From positions 1 to 25,272 of IMG/VR virus record IMGVR_UViG_3300008448_000575: 25,272 nucleotides of DNA. One strand, given 5' to 3'. The notes under the pieces were generated by a model. It was not told the origin of the DNA. It saw only the letters and a list, made by a program, of their open reading frames with translations, and made no database searches. Of this stretch, positions 7,072-14,319 are shown piece after piece. Source of the DNA: a virus. Position 1 is the first letter of the stretch. The number at the start of each line of letters is the position of its first letter. The translations under genes and the position numbers were made by a program.

Positions 7072-7468
7072 AACAGACAACATGTTTACCTCTTCTTTAA
7101 AGAAAGAAAATGGTAAACTTGTCTATTTTAAACCTAGTGATAATCAGTTATATAAATTATTTGTAGATAGTCTTGCAGAAGGACAAACTGTAGAAGTATT
7201 TTTTGATGCCAATATTGATGATGGTACATTAGCCCAGCTGGCTAAAATTCATAAATGTATAAGAGAAATAGCAAAAGAAACAGGAGCAGGCTTTGAAGAA
7301 ACTAAGAGATTAGTTACTAAAAAAGCAGGCTTATGTTTTGAAAAAGAAATAGATGGAGAGACAAAAGAATACTATAAATCTTTTAGTATTGCTTCTAAAT
7401 CTGAATTAAGTTCTGTAATAGAAACTATTATGGAAATATCAGATTTATTAGGAATTAATCTTTTTTAA
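7061..7468 (+). CDS. Hypothetical protein
   Basis: A 135-residue protein from the ATG at 7061. A GTG at 6974 would extend it by 29 codons, but that stretch is low in sense and overlaps the 49-residue gene, so it is rejected. The body has beta segments around YFKPSDNQLYKLFVDSLAEGQTVEVFFD. A conserved-looking helical part (LAKIHKCIREIAKETGAGFEETKRLVTKKAGLC) follows, and it ends ELSSVIETIMEISDLLGINL. The shape recalls phage accessory recombination proteins such as NinB, but no diagnostic residues are certain. The 3' end overlaps the convergent - strand gene by 14 bases. Confidence 0.78.
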   Translation: MQNKTDNMFTSSLKKENGKLVYFKPSDNQLYKLFVDSLAEGQTVEVFFDANIDDGTLAQLAKIHKCIREIAKETGAGFEETKRLVTKKAGLCFEKEIDGETKEYYKSFSIASKSELSSVIETIMEISDLLGINLF

Positions 7469-7757
7469 ACTCTTCCTCAGAAGGTAATTCATATTCTTCC
7501 TCAACAGTTTTGTTTTGCTTTTCAGCTGAAGTTTCAATTTCATAAAGCAAAATTAATAAGTTGTACATGTTTTGATCTTGTAGATTCTCTGCTGGTTTTT
7601 GATTTTTAAAATTATCTAATAATTTTCTATAATCTTCCAATGGAGATTCTTGAGCTAATCCTAAACATGTGTTGCGTAATACTTTGTAAAATGCACCAGA
7701 TACTTGAATATCAATAATTGCTGAATCTTGTATTGTTTTTAATTTAATTTTTTCCAT
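7455..7757 (-). CDS. Hypothetical protein on the opposite strand
   Basis: This is the only convincing - strand gene. It encodes 100 residues and fills a region with no + strand gene (7469-7782). The sequence has normal composition: a short beta segment (IKLKTIQDSAIIDIQVSGAF), a helical middle and a very acidic C-terminus (EEEYELPSEEEFKKD). It converges on the preceding gene with a 14-base overlap and diverges from the uracil-DNA glycosylase gene across a 25-base gap. A TAnnTTTG box lies 4 bases before its ATG. Function is unknown. Opposite orientation could reflect separate timing of expression. Confidence 0.78.
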   Translation of the reverse strand: MEKIKLKTIQDSAIIDIQVSGAFYKVLRNTCLGLAQESPLEDYRKLLDNFKNQKPAENLQDQNMYNLLILLYEIETSAEKQNKTVEEEYELPSEEEFKKD

Positions 7758-7761
7758 GCAT

Positions 7762-7769
7762 CAAATATA
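7762..7769 (-). promoter_or_regulatory. Possible -7 box for the - strand gene
   Basis: Read on the - strand this is TATATTTG, matching TAnnTTTG, 4 bases before the ATG at 7757. It lies in the 25-base divergent gap, the only place a promoter for the lone - strand gene could end. No clear -33 TTTG is visible. Confidence 0.4.
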
Positions 7770-7782
7770 CAAATAATATAAT

Positions 7783-8499
7783 ATGAATAAATTAGATGAA
7801 GTAGACTTAGAAGAAGTTAAAACAAAACTGTATAATAACCTGAAAGAATCAGGATGGGGAGATAAGCTTAAAACTTTCCTACTAAGCAATGACTTTCATG
7901 TAGTATTGGAAACATTACTTAATGAGGCTAGAGCAGGTAAAAGGTTTACCCCTGTAGCAAAACAAATATTTAGAGCATTCCAAGAATGTCCCTATGATAA
8001 ATTAAAAGTAGTAATAATAGGTCAAGATCCTTACCCTCAGCCATATGTAGCTGATGGTATATCATTCTCATGTAGTAATACTAATAGAGCAGAAGCATCA
8101 TTAAGGTATATGTTCAAAGCTATAGAGGATAACATCTACAAGGATGGGTATAACTGGGATCCAGATTTAGCAAGATGGTCTAACCAAGGAATGTTATTGA
8201 TTAATTGTGCATTTACAACTAACATTCACAAAGTTGGAGCACATTATGAATTATGGAAACCTTTTCTATCCTTCTTATTAGATCATCTCTCTACTACTAA
8301 TAATGGACTTATATATGTATTCTTAGGAAAAAAAGCTCAAGAATGGGCTGACCATGTATCAGATAGTAATTTTAAAATATTTGCCAGTCATCCTGCATCA
8401 GCTGCTTATAAAGAGCAACAAAAGTGGGATGGAGAGAACATATTTGCTGATATAAGTCAGTTAGTTCATAAACAATACAATGAAAAAATCATATGGTAA
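7783..8499 (+). CDS. ung: Uracil-DNA glycosylase, family 1-like
   Basis: The enzyme removes uracil from DNA at the first step of base excision repair. The water-activating motif is GQDPYP (residues 80-85) followed by DGISFS (91-96). The leucine-loop/histidine motif is HPASAAY (203-209). Between them, NCAFTTNIHKVGAH matches the conserved LLLNxxLTVxxxxxxSH region in order. At 238 residues it has the expected family 1 length. The final His of the usual GQDPYH is Pro, as also found in poxvirus-type enzymes. The gene begins the run that contains the replication genes, so repair at the fork is likely. The TAA overlaps the next start. Confidence 0.93.
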   Translation: MNKLDEVDLEEVKTKLYNNLKESGWGDKLKTFLLSNDFHVVLETLLNEARAGKRFTPVAKQIFRAFQECPYDKLKVVIIGQDPYPQPYVADGISFSCSNTNRAEASLRYMFKAIEDNIYKDGYNWDPDLARWSNQGMLLINCAFTTNIHKVGAHYELWKPFLSFLLDHLSTTNNGLIYVFLGKKAQEWADHVSDSNFKIFASHPASAAYKEQQKWDGENIFADISQLVHKQYNEKIIW

Positions 8500-8978
8500 A
8501 TGAAAGATTAGTAAAAATTAAAGAAGATGCTAGATATGATGTAGCTAAATTTTCCAAAGAGTTTAATAATAAGTATGGAGTATATCCTGTAGTGATGTAT
8601 AAGATTGTTAATGACAATCAAAACCTTAAAATTGTCCCTATTGATAAAGTTGAGAAGATTGTTGATAGATTAATTAAAGATTATTATGGTGAAAATTATT
8701 CAATCTGGTTGAGAAAAAGATATAAGTTTCTTATGGAATATAAACAGGTGATGTTTAAAATTTTATATGATATGGGTTATACTTATTCAGTATTAAGTAA
8801 GTACTTTAAGTATGCACATTGTACTATATTGTATTCTAATAACACAGTGAATGGTTATATTAAAATTAAAGATGAAAAAATAATTAACATTTATAATCAA
8901 ATATTATATGAAATCAACAAAGAATCTGGGACTTTTGACATTATTCAATGGGATGACCCAGGAAAAACTAACCCCTAA
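8493..8978 (+). CDS. DnaA domain IV-like DNA-binding protein
   Basis: Of 161 residues, the stretch at about 83-130 (YKQVMFKILYDMGYTYSVLSKYF, then KYAHCTILYSNNTV) follows the helix-turn-helix layout of the DnaA C-terminal domain. In that layout a basic helix is followed by (I/V)(G/S)xxF, a His-(S/C)-T-(V/I) recognition helix and a third helix. No AAA+ domain is present. A stand-alone DnaA_C-like protein just before helicase genes suggests a phage origin-binding factor. The N-terminal 70 residues are not recognised. It overlaps both neighbours. Origin binding is inference from fold resemblance and position. Confidence 0.65.
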   Translation: MVNERLVKIKEDARYDVAKFSKEFNNKYGVYPVVMYKIVNDNQNLKIVPIDKVEKIVDRLIKDYYGENYSIWLRKRYKFLMEYKQVMFKILYDMGYTYSVLSKYFKYAHCTILYSNNTVNGYIKIKDEKIINIYNQILYEINKESGTFDIIQWDDPGKTNP

Positions 8979-9528
8979 CCAATTCTATCTTCTTTATTGT
9001 ATGAAGACTGGGATATCTCCTACTGATATAAACATACATGTAGAATTAAGAGAACTAATTAATTCTGAATGGGTAAATAAAGTAGTAGATGAATATGTTC
9101 TTACACCAAAGAGTATTGCTATTGTTAACAAAATTGAATCCTATTTTAATACACAGCATAAGAAATCTAATAATGCTTTAATGGGAGAAGGTTTTGAAGA
9201 GAATGCTCAGAAGTATAATGAACTATTTCCTAAGAGAAAACTTGGTAGTGGTAAGCCTGCAAGATCTCATATTAAGAACATTGTCACTGCTTTTAAATGG
9301 TTCTTTGAGAATTATGATTATTCATGGGATGTTATTCTTCATGCAACAGAGTTATATTTGGAAAAAGAAGAAGAAACTGGGTATAAATACACAAGAACAT
9401 CACAGTATTTTATTAAAAAGCAAGATGTATCTGATAAAAGTATTAACTCAGAGCTGGCTAATTTTTGTCAATTATCTATTGATGGTGAAGAATTTGAGAA
9501 ACCACAATTTACAGAAAAAGTGTTTTAA
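8953..9528 (+). CDS. Replication-associated protein, possible helicase loader
   Basis: The N-terminus (MTQEKLTPNQFYLLYCMKTGI, then a segment ending YVLTPKSIAIVNKIESYF) looks like a winged helix-turn-helix domain. The C-terminal half (YNELFPKRKLGSGKPARSHI, WFFENYDYSWDVILHATELYL, RTSQYFIKKQD) resembles the C-terminal part of phage DnaD-type replisome organisers and helicase loaders. The ATG at 8953 is chosen because the conserved-looking sequence begins there; an in-frame ATG at 8908 would add 15 residues and a 71-base overlap. It sits between a DnaA-like protein and a DnaB-like helicase, which supports a loading role. From 8953 the protein has 191 residues. Confidence 0.7.
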   Translation: MTQEKLTPNQFYLLYCMKTGISPTDINIHVELRELINSEWVNKVVDEYVLTPKSIAIVNKIESYFNTQHKKSNNALMGEGFEENAQKYNELFPKRKLGSGKPARSHIKNIVTAFKWFFENYDYSWDVILHATELYLEKEEETGYKYTRTSQYFIKKQDVSDKSINSELANFCQLSIDGEEFEKPQFTEKVF

Positions 9529-9531
9529 TGA

Positions 9532-9563
9532 TTTGTATGTAAACTGCTTTTTTTGTAAGTTTG
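9532..9563 (+). promoter_or_regulatory. Bacteroidota-type promoter
   Basis: TTTG at 9532-9535 (the -33 element) and TAAGTTTG at 9556-9563 (matching TAnnTTTG) are separated by 20 bases, the spacing known for Bacteroidota sigma factors. The pair lies in a 69-base gap that is one of the largest in this gene run, and the helicase ATG follows 34 bases later. This is the best promoter in the window. Confidence 0.6.
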
Positions 9564-9597
9564 GTATAGTTTAACCAACAAACCAACAATCCTACAC

Positions 9598-10587
9598 ATG
9601 ACTAACACTAAGTGGAAGACTCAAAGAGAGGCCTTCATAGAATCCTTATCTTATCTAGATGATAGGAGAAAAGGTAAGATTACAAGTTTAAAAACACCTT
9701 GGCAAGCCTTTAACAATGCAACTACTAATGGTATAGAATGGCACAGTACAACTGTTATTGGTGCTAGACCTGCTACTGGTAAGACAGCTGTTAAGAACTT
9801 GCTTGTTAATGGTGCTTTTAAACATAATCCAACAACTGACTTTAGAGTGCTAGAGTTTCAATTTGAAATGGTAGGTAAAGTATCAGCAATCAGAGAGTAT
9901 GTAACTCATACAGAATTAAGTTACAAAGCTTTATGTAGTGCTGAAAATCCTTTAGATGATGATAATTTTGAGAAATGTAGAGTCTATGCTAAAGAGAAAA
10001 TAAAGTTTCCTATAGACATTATAGAGGAGCCTTGTAATATTCTTGAATTTCAACAGATTATACATGATTATATGGCAATGCACATGTATACTGATAGTAA
10101 TGGTGATAAGAAATATAGAAACACTGTTATTACATTGGATCATTCAATCTTATTAAAGAGAGCACCTTTTGAAAGAGATGTTTATGAAACATTATACTCT
10201 TTAGGAGAAGCAGTCACATTTCTTAAAAGAAAATATCCTATTGCTTTCATCATCCTCAGCCAGCTTAATAGAAATATTGATGCTCCAGAGAGGAATGAAG
10301 ATGGTAAATATGGTAATTACATTTTAGAGTCAGACATATTTGGTTCAGATGCTTTACTCCAACATGCAGACACAGTAATTGGTCTTAATAGACCAGGTAA
10401 ACAGAAAATAAACTATTATGGTGTAGATAGATATATTATCAACAAAGACCCTTTCATTTTAGTAATGCACTTTCTAAAGTCTAGAAATGGTGAAACAGGA
10501 CTAGGTTTCTTTAGAACTGAATTTCACAAAATGAATATTGTTGAAATAGATGCACCACCAACACAAGAAAGAAGATTAAAAATATAA
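9598..10587 (+). CDS. dnaB: Replicative DNA helicase, DnaB-like
   Basis: A 329-residue protein corresponding to the C-terminal RecA-type ATPase of DnaB. Walker A is GARPATGKT (55-63), the form characteristic of DnaB. Walker B is NTVITLD with Asp181. SQLNRNID (221-228) matches the conserved SQLNR H3-type motif. The DnaB N-terminal collar domain is absent or reduced to about 30 residues, common in phage versions. The enzyme would be the hexameric 5'-3' fork helicase working with the primase encoded downstream. A promoter lies just upstream. The gene ends 2 bases before the next ATG. Confidence 0.93.
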   Translation: MTNTKWKTQREAFIESLSYLDDRRKGKITSLKTPWQAFNNATTNGIEWHSTTVIGARPATGKTAVKNLLVNGAFKHNPTTDFRVLEFQFEMVGKVSAIREYVTHTELSYKALCSAENPLDDDNFEKCRVYAKEKIKFPIDIIEEPCNILEFQQIIHDYMAMHMYTDSNGDKKYRNTVITLDHSILLKRAPFERDVYETLYSLGEAVTFLKRKYPIAFIILSQLNRNIDAPERNEDGKYGNYILESDIFGSDALLQHADTVIGLNRPGKQKINYYGVDRYIINKDPFILVMHFLKSRNGETGLGFFRTEFHKMNIVEIDAPPTQERRLKI

Positions 10588-10589
10588 TT

Positions 10590-11144
10590 ATGGGAATATC
10601 AACAGTAGACAAAGGAAAAGAAACAGTAGTAGACAAAAAAGAAAATTTAAAGAAACTAAGAGAGTTTCACAAAGCAACATTAGATAGAATAGGAGTACCT
10701 GTTGAATATCTTACTGGTAAAATGGCTTATAGACCATATGGTAGAGCAGAGGTTTATGTTAGTTTCTTTGATAATGAAATTAACAAAGGTCATGACATCT
10801 TTTTAGAATTTACTAATAGAGATTATATACCTGAAGATGTAAACAGAGTATTATACATGTGGAAATTTAATCCTCACTTTGAGGAAGAGTATGAAAAAAC
10901 AGAATCAGCAACTGGTACAACTAGTCCTAGATATTTGATTCCTGTTGATGAATTAGTAGTGATAAAAAACTATGGTGACAAGAGTGAACCAGAAAAATCA
11001 CAGAAAGAATTAAGTTTTGATCTACCTGATCCTAGTATTGATCCTCCTATTAATGAGTTAAGTATTAGAGATTTGGCAGCTATTCTCTTAAACAAGCCAG
11101 TAAGTAATAAACAATGGTTAAATGAATTAATTAAACAAAAATGA
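10590..11144 (+). CDS. Hypothetical protein between helicase and RecT
   Basis: A 184-residue soluble protein with a basic N-terminal helix and a central beta-rich section (RAEVYVSFFDNEINKGHDIFLEF, RVLYMWKF). A proline- and aspartate-rich linker follows (SFDLPDPSIDPPINEL, about 145-160) and then a short C-terminal helix. The linker plus terminal helix resembles an interaction tail. Its place between dnaB and the recombinase suggests a replication or recombination accessory role, but no motif identifies it. Its TGA overlaps the next ATG. Confidence 0.8.
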   Translation: MGISTVDKGKETVVDKKENLKKLREFHKATLDRIGVPVEYLTGKMAYRPYGRAEVYVSFFDNEINKGHDIFLEFTNRDYIPEDVNRVLYMWKFNPHFEEEYEKTESATGTTSPRYLIPVDELVVIKNYGDKSEPEKSQKELSFDLPDPSIDPPINELSIRDLAAILLNKPVSNKQWLNELIKQK

Positions 11145-11773
11145 TGGACAATACACCAGTACAACAAGGAGAAGAACTAAAACAATTTCTACAAACATTA
11201 ATTGATTCAAAACAATTACCAGGTCATGTAAGAACTATAGAGCAGGCATTTACTATTGCTCAAATGGGTAAAGAGTTAGGTTTTCCTACAATGCAGGCTT
11301 TTCATTACATTATTCCTATTCAAGGTAAACTAAGTCTAAGTGCTAAAGCAGTAGGTGCATTATTGAGAAAAGGTAATATAAAATATATTACTAAAGAAGA
11401 TGGTGTATTTGCATATCCAGATGGTAGTACAGAACAATTTGCAATAAAGAAACCTGATGGTTCAACTCCATTAGATAGAAGAACTACAATAGAATTTTAC
11501 AGAGATGGTTTAGTAGAATCTTGTTCTTTTACATGGAAAGATGCAGAAGGTCAAGGGTTAACTACTAAAGACAATTGGAAAAGAATGCCTAAAGAAATGC
11601 TTTTTGCTAGATGTTTAGCAAAGGGTGCTAATAGGATTGGTCCAGATGTACTACTAGGTCTTTATACAGCAGAAGAAATGGCTGATACATTCTTAAGAGA
11701 ATCAGATGTAAGAAGAAATGATGATGGTACTATAGCAGAAGTAATAAACATAACAGCAACAGAAGTAAAATAA
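11141..11773 (+). CDS. RecT-like single-strand annealing protein
   Basis: RecT-family proteins pair complementary single strands in phage recombination. The 210-residue sequence carries typical RecT blocks: AFTIAQMGKELGFPTMQAFHYIIPIQGKLSLSAKAVGALLR (about 29-69), FTWKDAEGQGLTTKDNWKRMPKEMLFARCLAKGANR (about 126-161), and PDVLLGLYTAEEMAD just after. Length is slightly short for the family. Two ATG codons lie in tandem at the start, overlapping the previous stop. An exonuclease partner of the RecE type may be the PD-(D/E)XK protein at 20170, far downstream. SSB is the next gene. Confidence 0.85.
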   Translation: MMDNTPVQQGEELKQFLQTLIDSKQLPGHVRTIEQAFTIAQMGKELGFPTMQAFHYIIPIQGKLSLSAKAVGALLRKGNIKYITKEDGVFAYPDGSTEQFAIKKPDGSTPLDRRTTIEFYRDGLVESCSFTWKDAEGQGLTTKDNWKRMPKEMLFARCLAKGANRIGPDVLLGLYTAEEMADTFLRESDVRRNDDGTIAEVINITATEVK

Positions 11774-11808
11774 CTCAATAAATAAATAAACAAATAAAAA
11801 CAATAACT

Positions 11809-12522
11809 ATGAGCAAATTAGGAACAAAAAATGTAACAACAGGTGAAGGTTCAGTACAAAAAACATTAGAACCAGGAAACACAATAGCAAAAATTAATGG
11901 TATTTATTTAGAAGAAGCCAAATTTAAAGAAGGAGCATATAATGTAATATTATCTTTAGAAGGTGAAGACTTAGGAACTGCATTTGAAGGATTCTATATT
12001 AATAAAGATCAGCCAGAATTAGGAAGATTTAAAGGTAGAGTGGCTAATATTAAAGCTACATTATGGCCATTTGCTGATGGTATAACTAAATCAGGTGTAG
12101 AAATTAGCCGTGACATGGAGATATTGAAAGTTATCAAACAGATTTGTGTTGGTACTGAAACTACTGAATGGTTTAATGCTCAAGATGAAAAGCATGATAC
12201 AATTGAGCAATTAGTTGATGCTTTCAATAAAGAGAAACCATTTGCTAATTTATTCTATAATTTCTGTATTGCAGGTAAAGAATATAAAAACAAAGGTGGT
12301 TATACTGCTTATGATTTATTCTTACCTAAGTTTACAAAAGATGCTTCTCCTATAGAGGTTTTAGCTCCAGCATCAAGCAAACTTTTAAAGTTTAATAGTG
12401 AAGAGCATATTGTTAAGAAAAAAGTTGAAGCTGTAACATCATTTGCACCAACAGCTGGTGATGCTTTTGCTACTACTCAATCAGATTTTATTACTGAAAG
12501 TGGTGCAGACTTTGATCTTTAA
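11809..12522 (+). CDS. ssb: Phage single-stranded DNA-binding protein
   Basis: A 237-residue protein starting with a likely OB-fold region (NTIAKINGIYLEEAKFKEGAYNVILSLEGEDL, then FKGRVANIKATLWPF). A longer alpha/beta insert follows. It ends with a low-complexity Ala/Thr linker and an acidic tip, ESGADFDL. Such a tail is the hallmark of SSBs that recruit replication partners. The protein is unlike bacterial Ssb in sequence and closer to large phage SSBs. It has a 35-base leader and is followed at once by a strong terminator, as expected for an abundant protein. Assignment rests on layout, tail and its place between RecT and primase. Confidence 0.75.
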   Translation: MSKLGTKNVTTGEGSVQKTLEPGNTIAKINGIYLEEAKFKEGAYNVILSLEGEDLGTAFEGFYINKDQPELGRFKGRVANIKATLWPFADGITKSGVEISRDMEILKVIKQICVGTETTEWFNAQDEKHDTIEQLVDAFNKEKPFANLFYNFCIAGKEYKNKGGYTAYDLFLPKFTKDASPIEVLAPASSKLLKFNSEEHIVKKKVEAVTSFAPTAGDAFATTQSDFITESGADFDL

Positions 12523-12537
12523 TTATCAAATCAGTAG

Positions 12538-12559
12538 AGGGGAGGTAACTCCCCTTTTT
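12538..12559 (+). terminator. Intrinsic terminator
   Basis: AGGGGAG (12538-12544) pairs with CTCCCCT (12549-12555) over a GTAA tetraloop, followed by TTTT. It is GC-rich against a very AT-rich background and closes the SSB unit 16 bases after its stop. Confidence 0.9.
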
Positions 12560-12572
12560 ATACAAAATAAAT

Positions 12573-13553
12573 ATGCTCAGAATAAAATCAATAATAACAG
12601 ATATTAGAGATATACCTAAAGAGTGGGTATATGAGTTTTATTTAGAACTTCCTGAAAAGTTAACAGGACAGGACTTAAAGATTAAATCAATATTTAATCC
12701 ACATGATAAAACTCCTTCTATGTATATTTATTACTCTAATGCTCAATATTATAAGTTTAAAGATTTCTCAACTGGTAAAGCTGGTGATCCTCTTGAACTT
12801 GTATGTTTATTGTTTAATATAAAAACAAGAAGTGAAGCAGCTTTAAAAGTTATAAATGACTATAACAAGTACATAAGCATTCACGGTGTTGGAGAGTCTG
12901 CAGAAATTAAAGCTAAAACCAGATATCATATGACTGGTTATAACTTAAGATCTTGGACAAACATTGATCAAAATTATTGGACTAAGTTTAATATAGGCTC
13001 TGAAATGTTAGAAGCTTATAATGTTAAACCATTTGCAAATTATACACTAGAGAAAGATGAAGATGGGCAATTAAAACAAATTGTAATATCTAATAATAGC
13101 ATTTATGGATTTTTTAGAAAAGATGGTAAGTTATATAAGATTTATCAACCATTTGTAAAAGACTATAAGTTTATTAAAGTTGCAGATTATACTCAAGGAT
13201 TAGACCAGTTAACACTGCAAAAGCCTTATTTAATAATATGCAGTTCACTAAAAGATATTATGTCTTTCAATTCTCTAGGTTACAACAATGCTGAAGCAAT
13301 AGCTCCAGACAGTGAAAATTCTATAATACCTGAAACAACTATAATAGCACTTAAACATAAGTATAAAAAGATTTGTACTTTGTTTGATAATGATCCTGCA
13401 GGAATAGAATCTATGAGTAAATACAGTAGTAAATATGAAATACCAAGTGTATTGCTACCTCTCTCTAAAGATTTATCAGACTCAGTAAGAGATCATGGTG
13501 CTCCAAAAGTAAGACATGTATTAACTCCTTTATTAAAAGAAAAACTAAAATGA
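12573..13553 (+). CDS. DnaG-like primase
   Basis: The protein would lay RNA primers for the phage fork. The N-terminal region (IFNPHDKTPSM at 40-50, then YYKFKDFSTGKAGDPLELV, 59-77) matches the DnaG zinc-domain core, but the zinc-binding Cys/His residues are missing. The TOPRIM domain is at about 218-280. Its DxD motif is LFDNDPAG with Asp272 and Asp274 (270-277), while the first acidic position is replaced by ICSSLKD (222-228). That replacement is common in phage primases of this type, as far as I recall. It is 326 residues long and lacks a helicase-binding C-terminal domain. It directly follows the SSB terminator and its TGA overlaps the next ATG. Confidence 0.85.
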   Translation: MLRIKSIITDIRDIPKEWVYEFYLELPEKLTGQDLKIKSIFNPHDKTPSMYIYYSNAQYYKFKDFSTGKAGDPLELVCLLFNIKTRSEAALKVINDYNKYISIHGVGESAEIKAKTRYHMTGYNLRSWTNIDQNYWTKFNIGSEMLEAYNVKPFANYTLEKDEDGQLKQIVISNNSIYGFFRKDGKLYKIYQPFVKDYKFIKVADYTQGLDQLTLQKPYLIICSSLKDIMSFNSLGYNNAEAIAPDSENSIIPETTIIALKHKYKKICTLFDNDPAGIESMSKYSSKYEIPSVLLPLSKDLSDSVRDHGAPKVRHVLTPLLKEKLK

Positions 13554-13975
13554 CTTGGATATACAAAGGTAATTCATTTACAGATGAACATATACCAGAC
13601 AATGCTATAGGATTTGTATATGCAATGTCAGCCATAATTAATGGTAAATCTGTAATATATATTGGTAAGAAGAACTTTTATGCTAGTACTAAAACAAAAC
13701 TAAGCAAGAAAGCTATGCCTACTGATAAAAGACTTAAAAAGTATAAAAGAGTCATCAAAACTGCATATCAAAACTATTACAGTAGTAATGAAGTATTAAA
13801 ACAAGCCCATAAAGATGGGGTAAGAATTAAACGAGAAATCTTAAAGATATGCTTTAGTAAAAATGAATTGACTTACCAAGAGGTTAAACATCAATTTACA
13901 CTAGGTGTATTAGAAAGTGATTATTATCTAAATGGTAATATACTTGGTAGATTTTATAAAAACAAAATAAAATGA
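13550..13975 (+). CDS. GIY-YIG endonuclease, SegE-like
   Basis: This 141-residue protein has the GIY-YIG signature GFVY (21-24) and VIYIGKK (35-41). A basic helical region (RLKKYKRVIKTAYQNYYSSNEVL) follows, then EILKICFSKNELTYQEV and VLESDYYLNGNILGRFY. This fits the T4 SegE-like family of small phage GIY-YIG nucleases. Some are free-standing homing endonucleases, others general DNA-processing enzymes. No intron surrounds it: both ends overlap neighbouring genes by ATGA, so it is well integrated in the operon. Confidence 0.8.
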   Translation: MTWIYKGNSFTDEHIPDNAIGFVYAMSAIINGKSVIYIGKKNFYASTKTKLSKKAMPTDKRLKKYKRVIKTAYQNYYSSNEVLKQAHKDGVRIKREILKICFSKNELTYQEVKHQFTLGVLESDYYLNGNILGRFYKNKIK

Positions 13976-14319
13976 GTTGGCAGAAAATAATATTAACTCT
14001 TAAAGACAGAAATGTAGATCAAATAATTGTAAATTATAGTGGTGGTGGAGATAGTGGTGCTATTGATGGGGTAGCATTTTTTATAGATGGTCATGGATAT
14101 AATCCAAGTGAATTAAATATTGATCTTTCATTAATTGATGAGATAGAAAAATTAACTTATCCTTTATTAGATGATATAGAAGATTGGTATAATGATGAAG
14201 GAGGTTATGGTTCTGTAAATATTAATGTAAATAATTTTGAATATGAAATAGAAAATCATATACAATATACTTCCTATGAAGATTATAATCATTCTGGTAA
14301 TTTGACAGATTTAGATTAA
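13972..14319 (+). CDS. Conserved acidic hypothetical protein
   Basis: A 115-residue, highly acidic protein. Its blocks IIVNYSGGGDSGAIDGV (about 18-34) and EGGYGSVNINVNNFEYEIENHIQYTSYEDYNHSG (about 75-108) match a small conserved family in Bacteroidota and phages that I recall as a DUF (possibly DUF6878). Despite the SGGGDSG string this is not a PP-loop ATPase, since the rest of that fold is absent. It overlaps the previous gene by ATGA and the next by one base. Function is unknown. Confidence 0.82.
   Translation: MSWQKIILTLKDRNVDQIIVNYSGGGDSGAIDGVAFFIDGHGYNPSELNIDLSLIDEIEKLTYPLLDDIEDWYNDEGGYGSVNINVNNFEYEIENHIQYTSYEDYNHSGNLTDLD

Noticed and set aside
9194-9574. 126-codon + strand frame inside the loader-like gene
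   Set aside because: Its composition (runs of Leu, Ile, Phe and Lys) is that of a shifted reading of the 8953 gene, which has sensible sequence throughout.
9952-10143. 63-codon - strand frame opposite the DnaB-like gene
   Set aside because: It lies wholly inside a well-identified helicase and encodes hydrophobic low-complexity sequence typical of an antisense shadow.
10970-11167. 65-codon - strand frame at the RecT boundary
   Set aside because: Antisense to two good genes, with no motif and no promoter gap.
14020-14075. SGGGDSG as a PP-loop ATPase motif
   Set aside because: The protein is 115 residues, acidic, and lacks the remaining PP-loop fold; the motif is part of a different conserved block.
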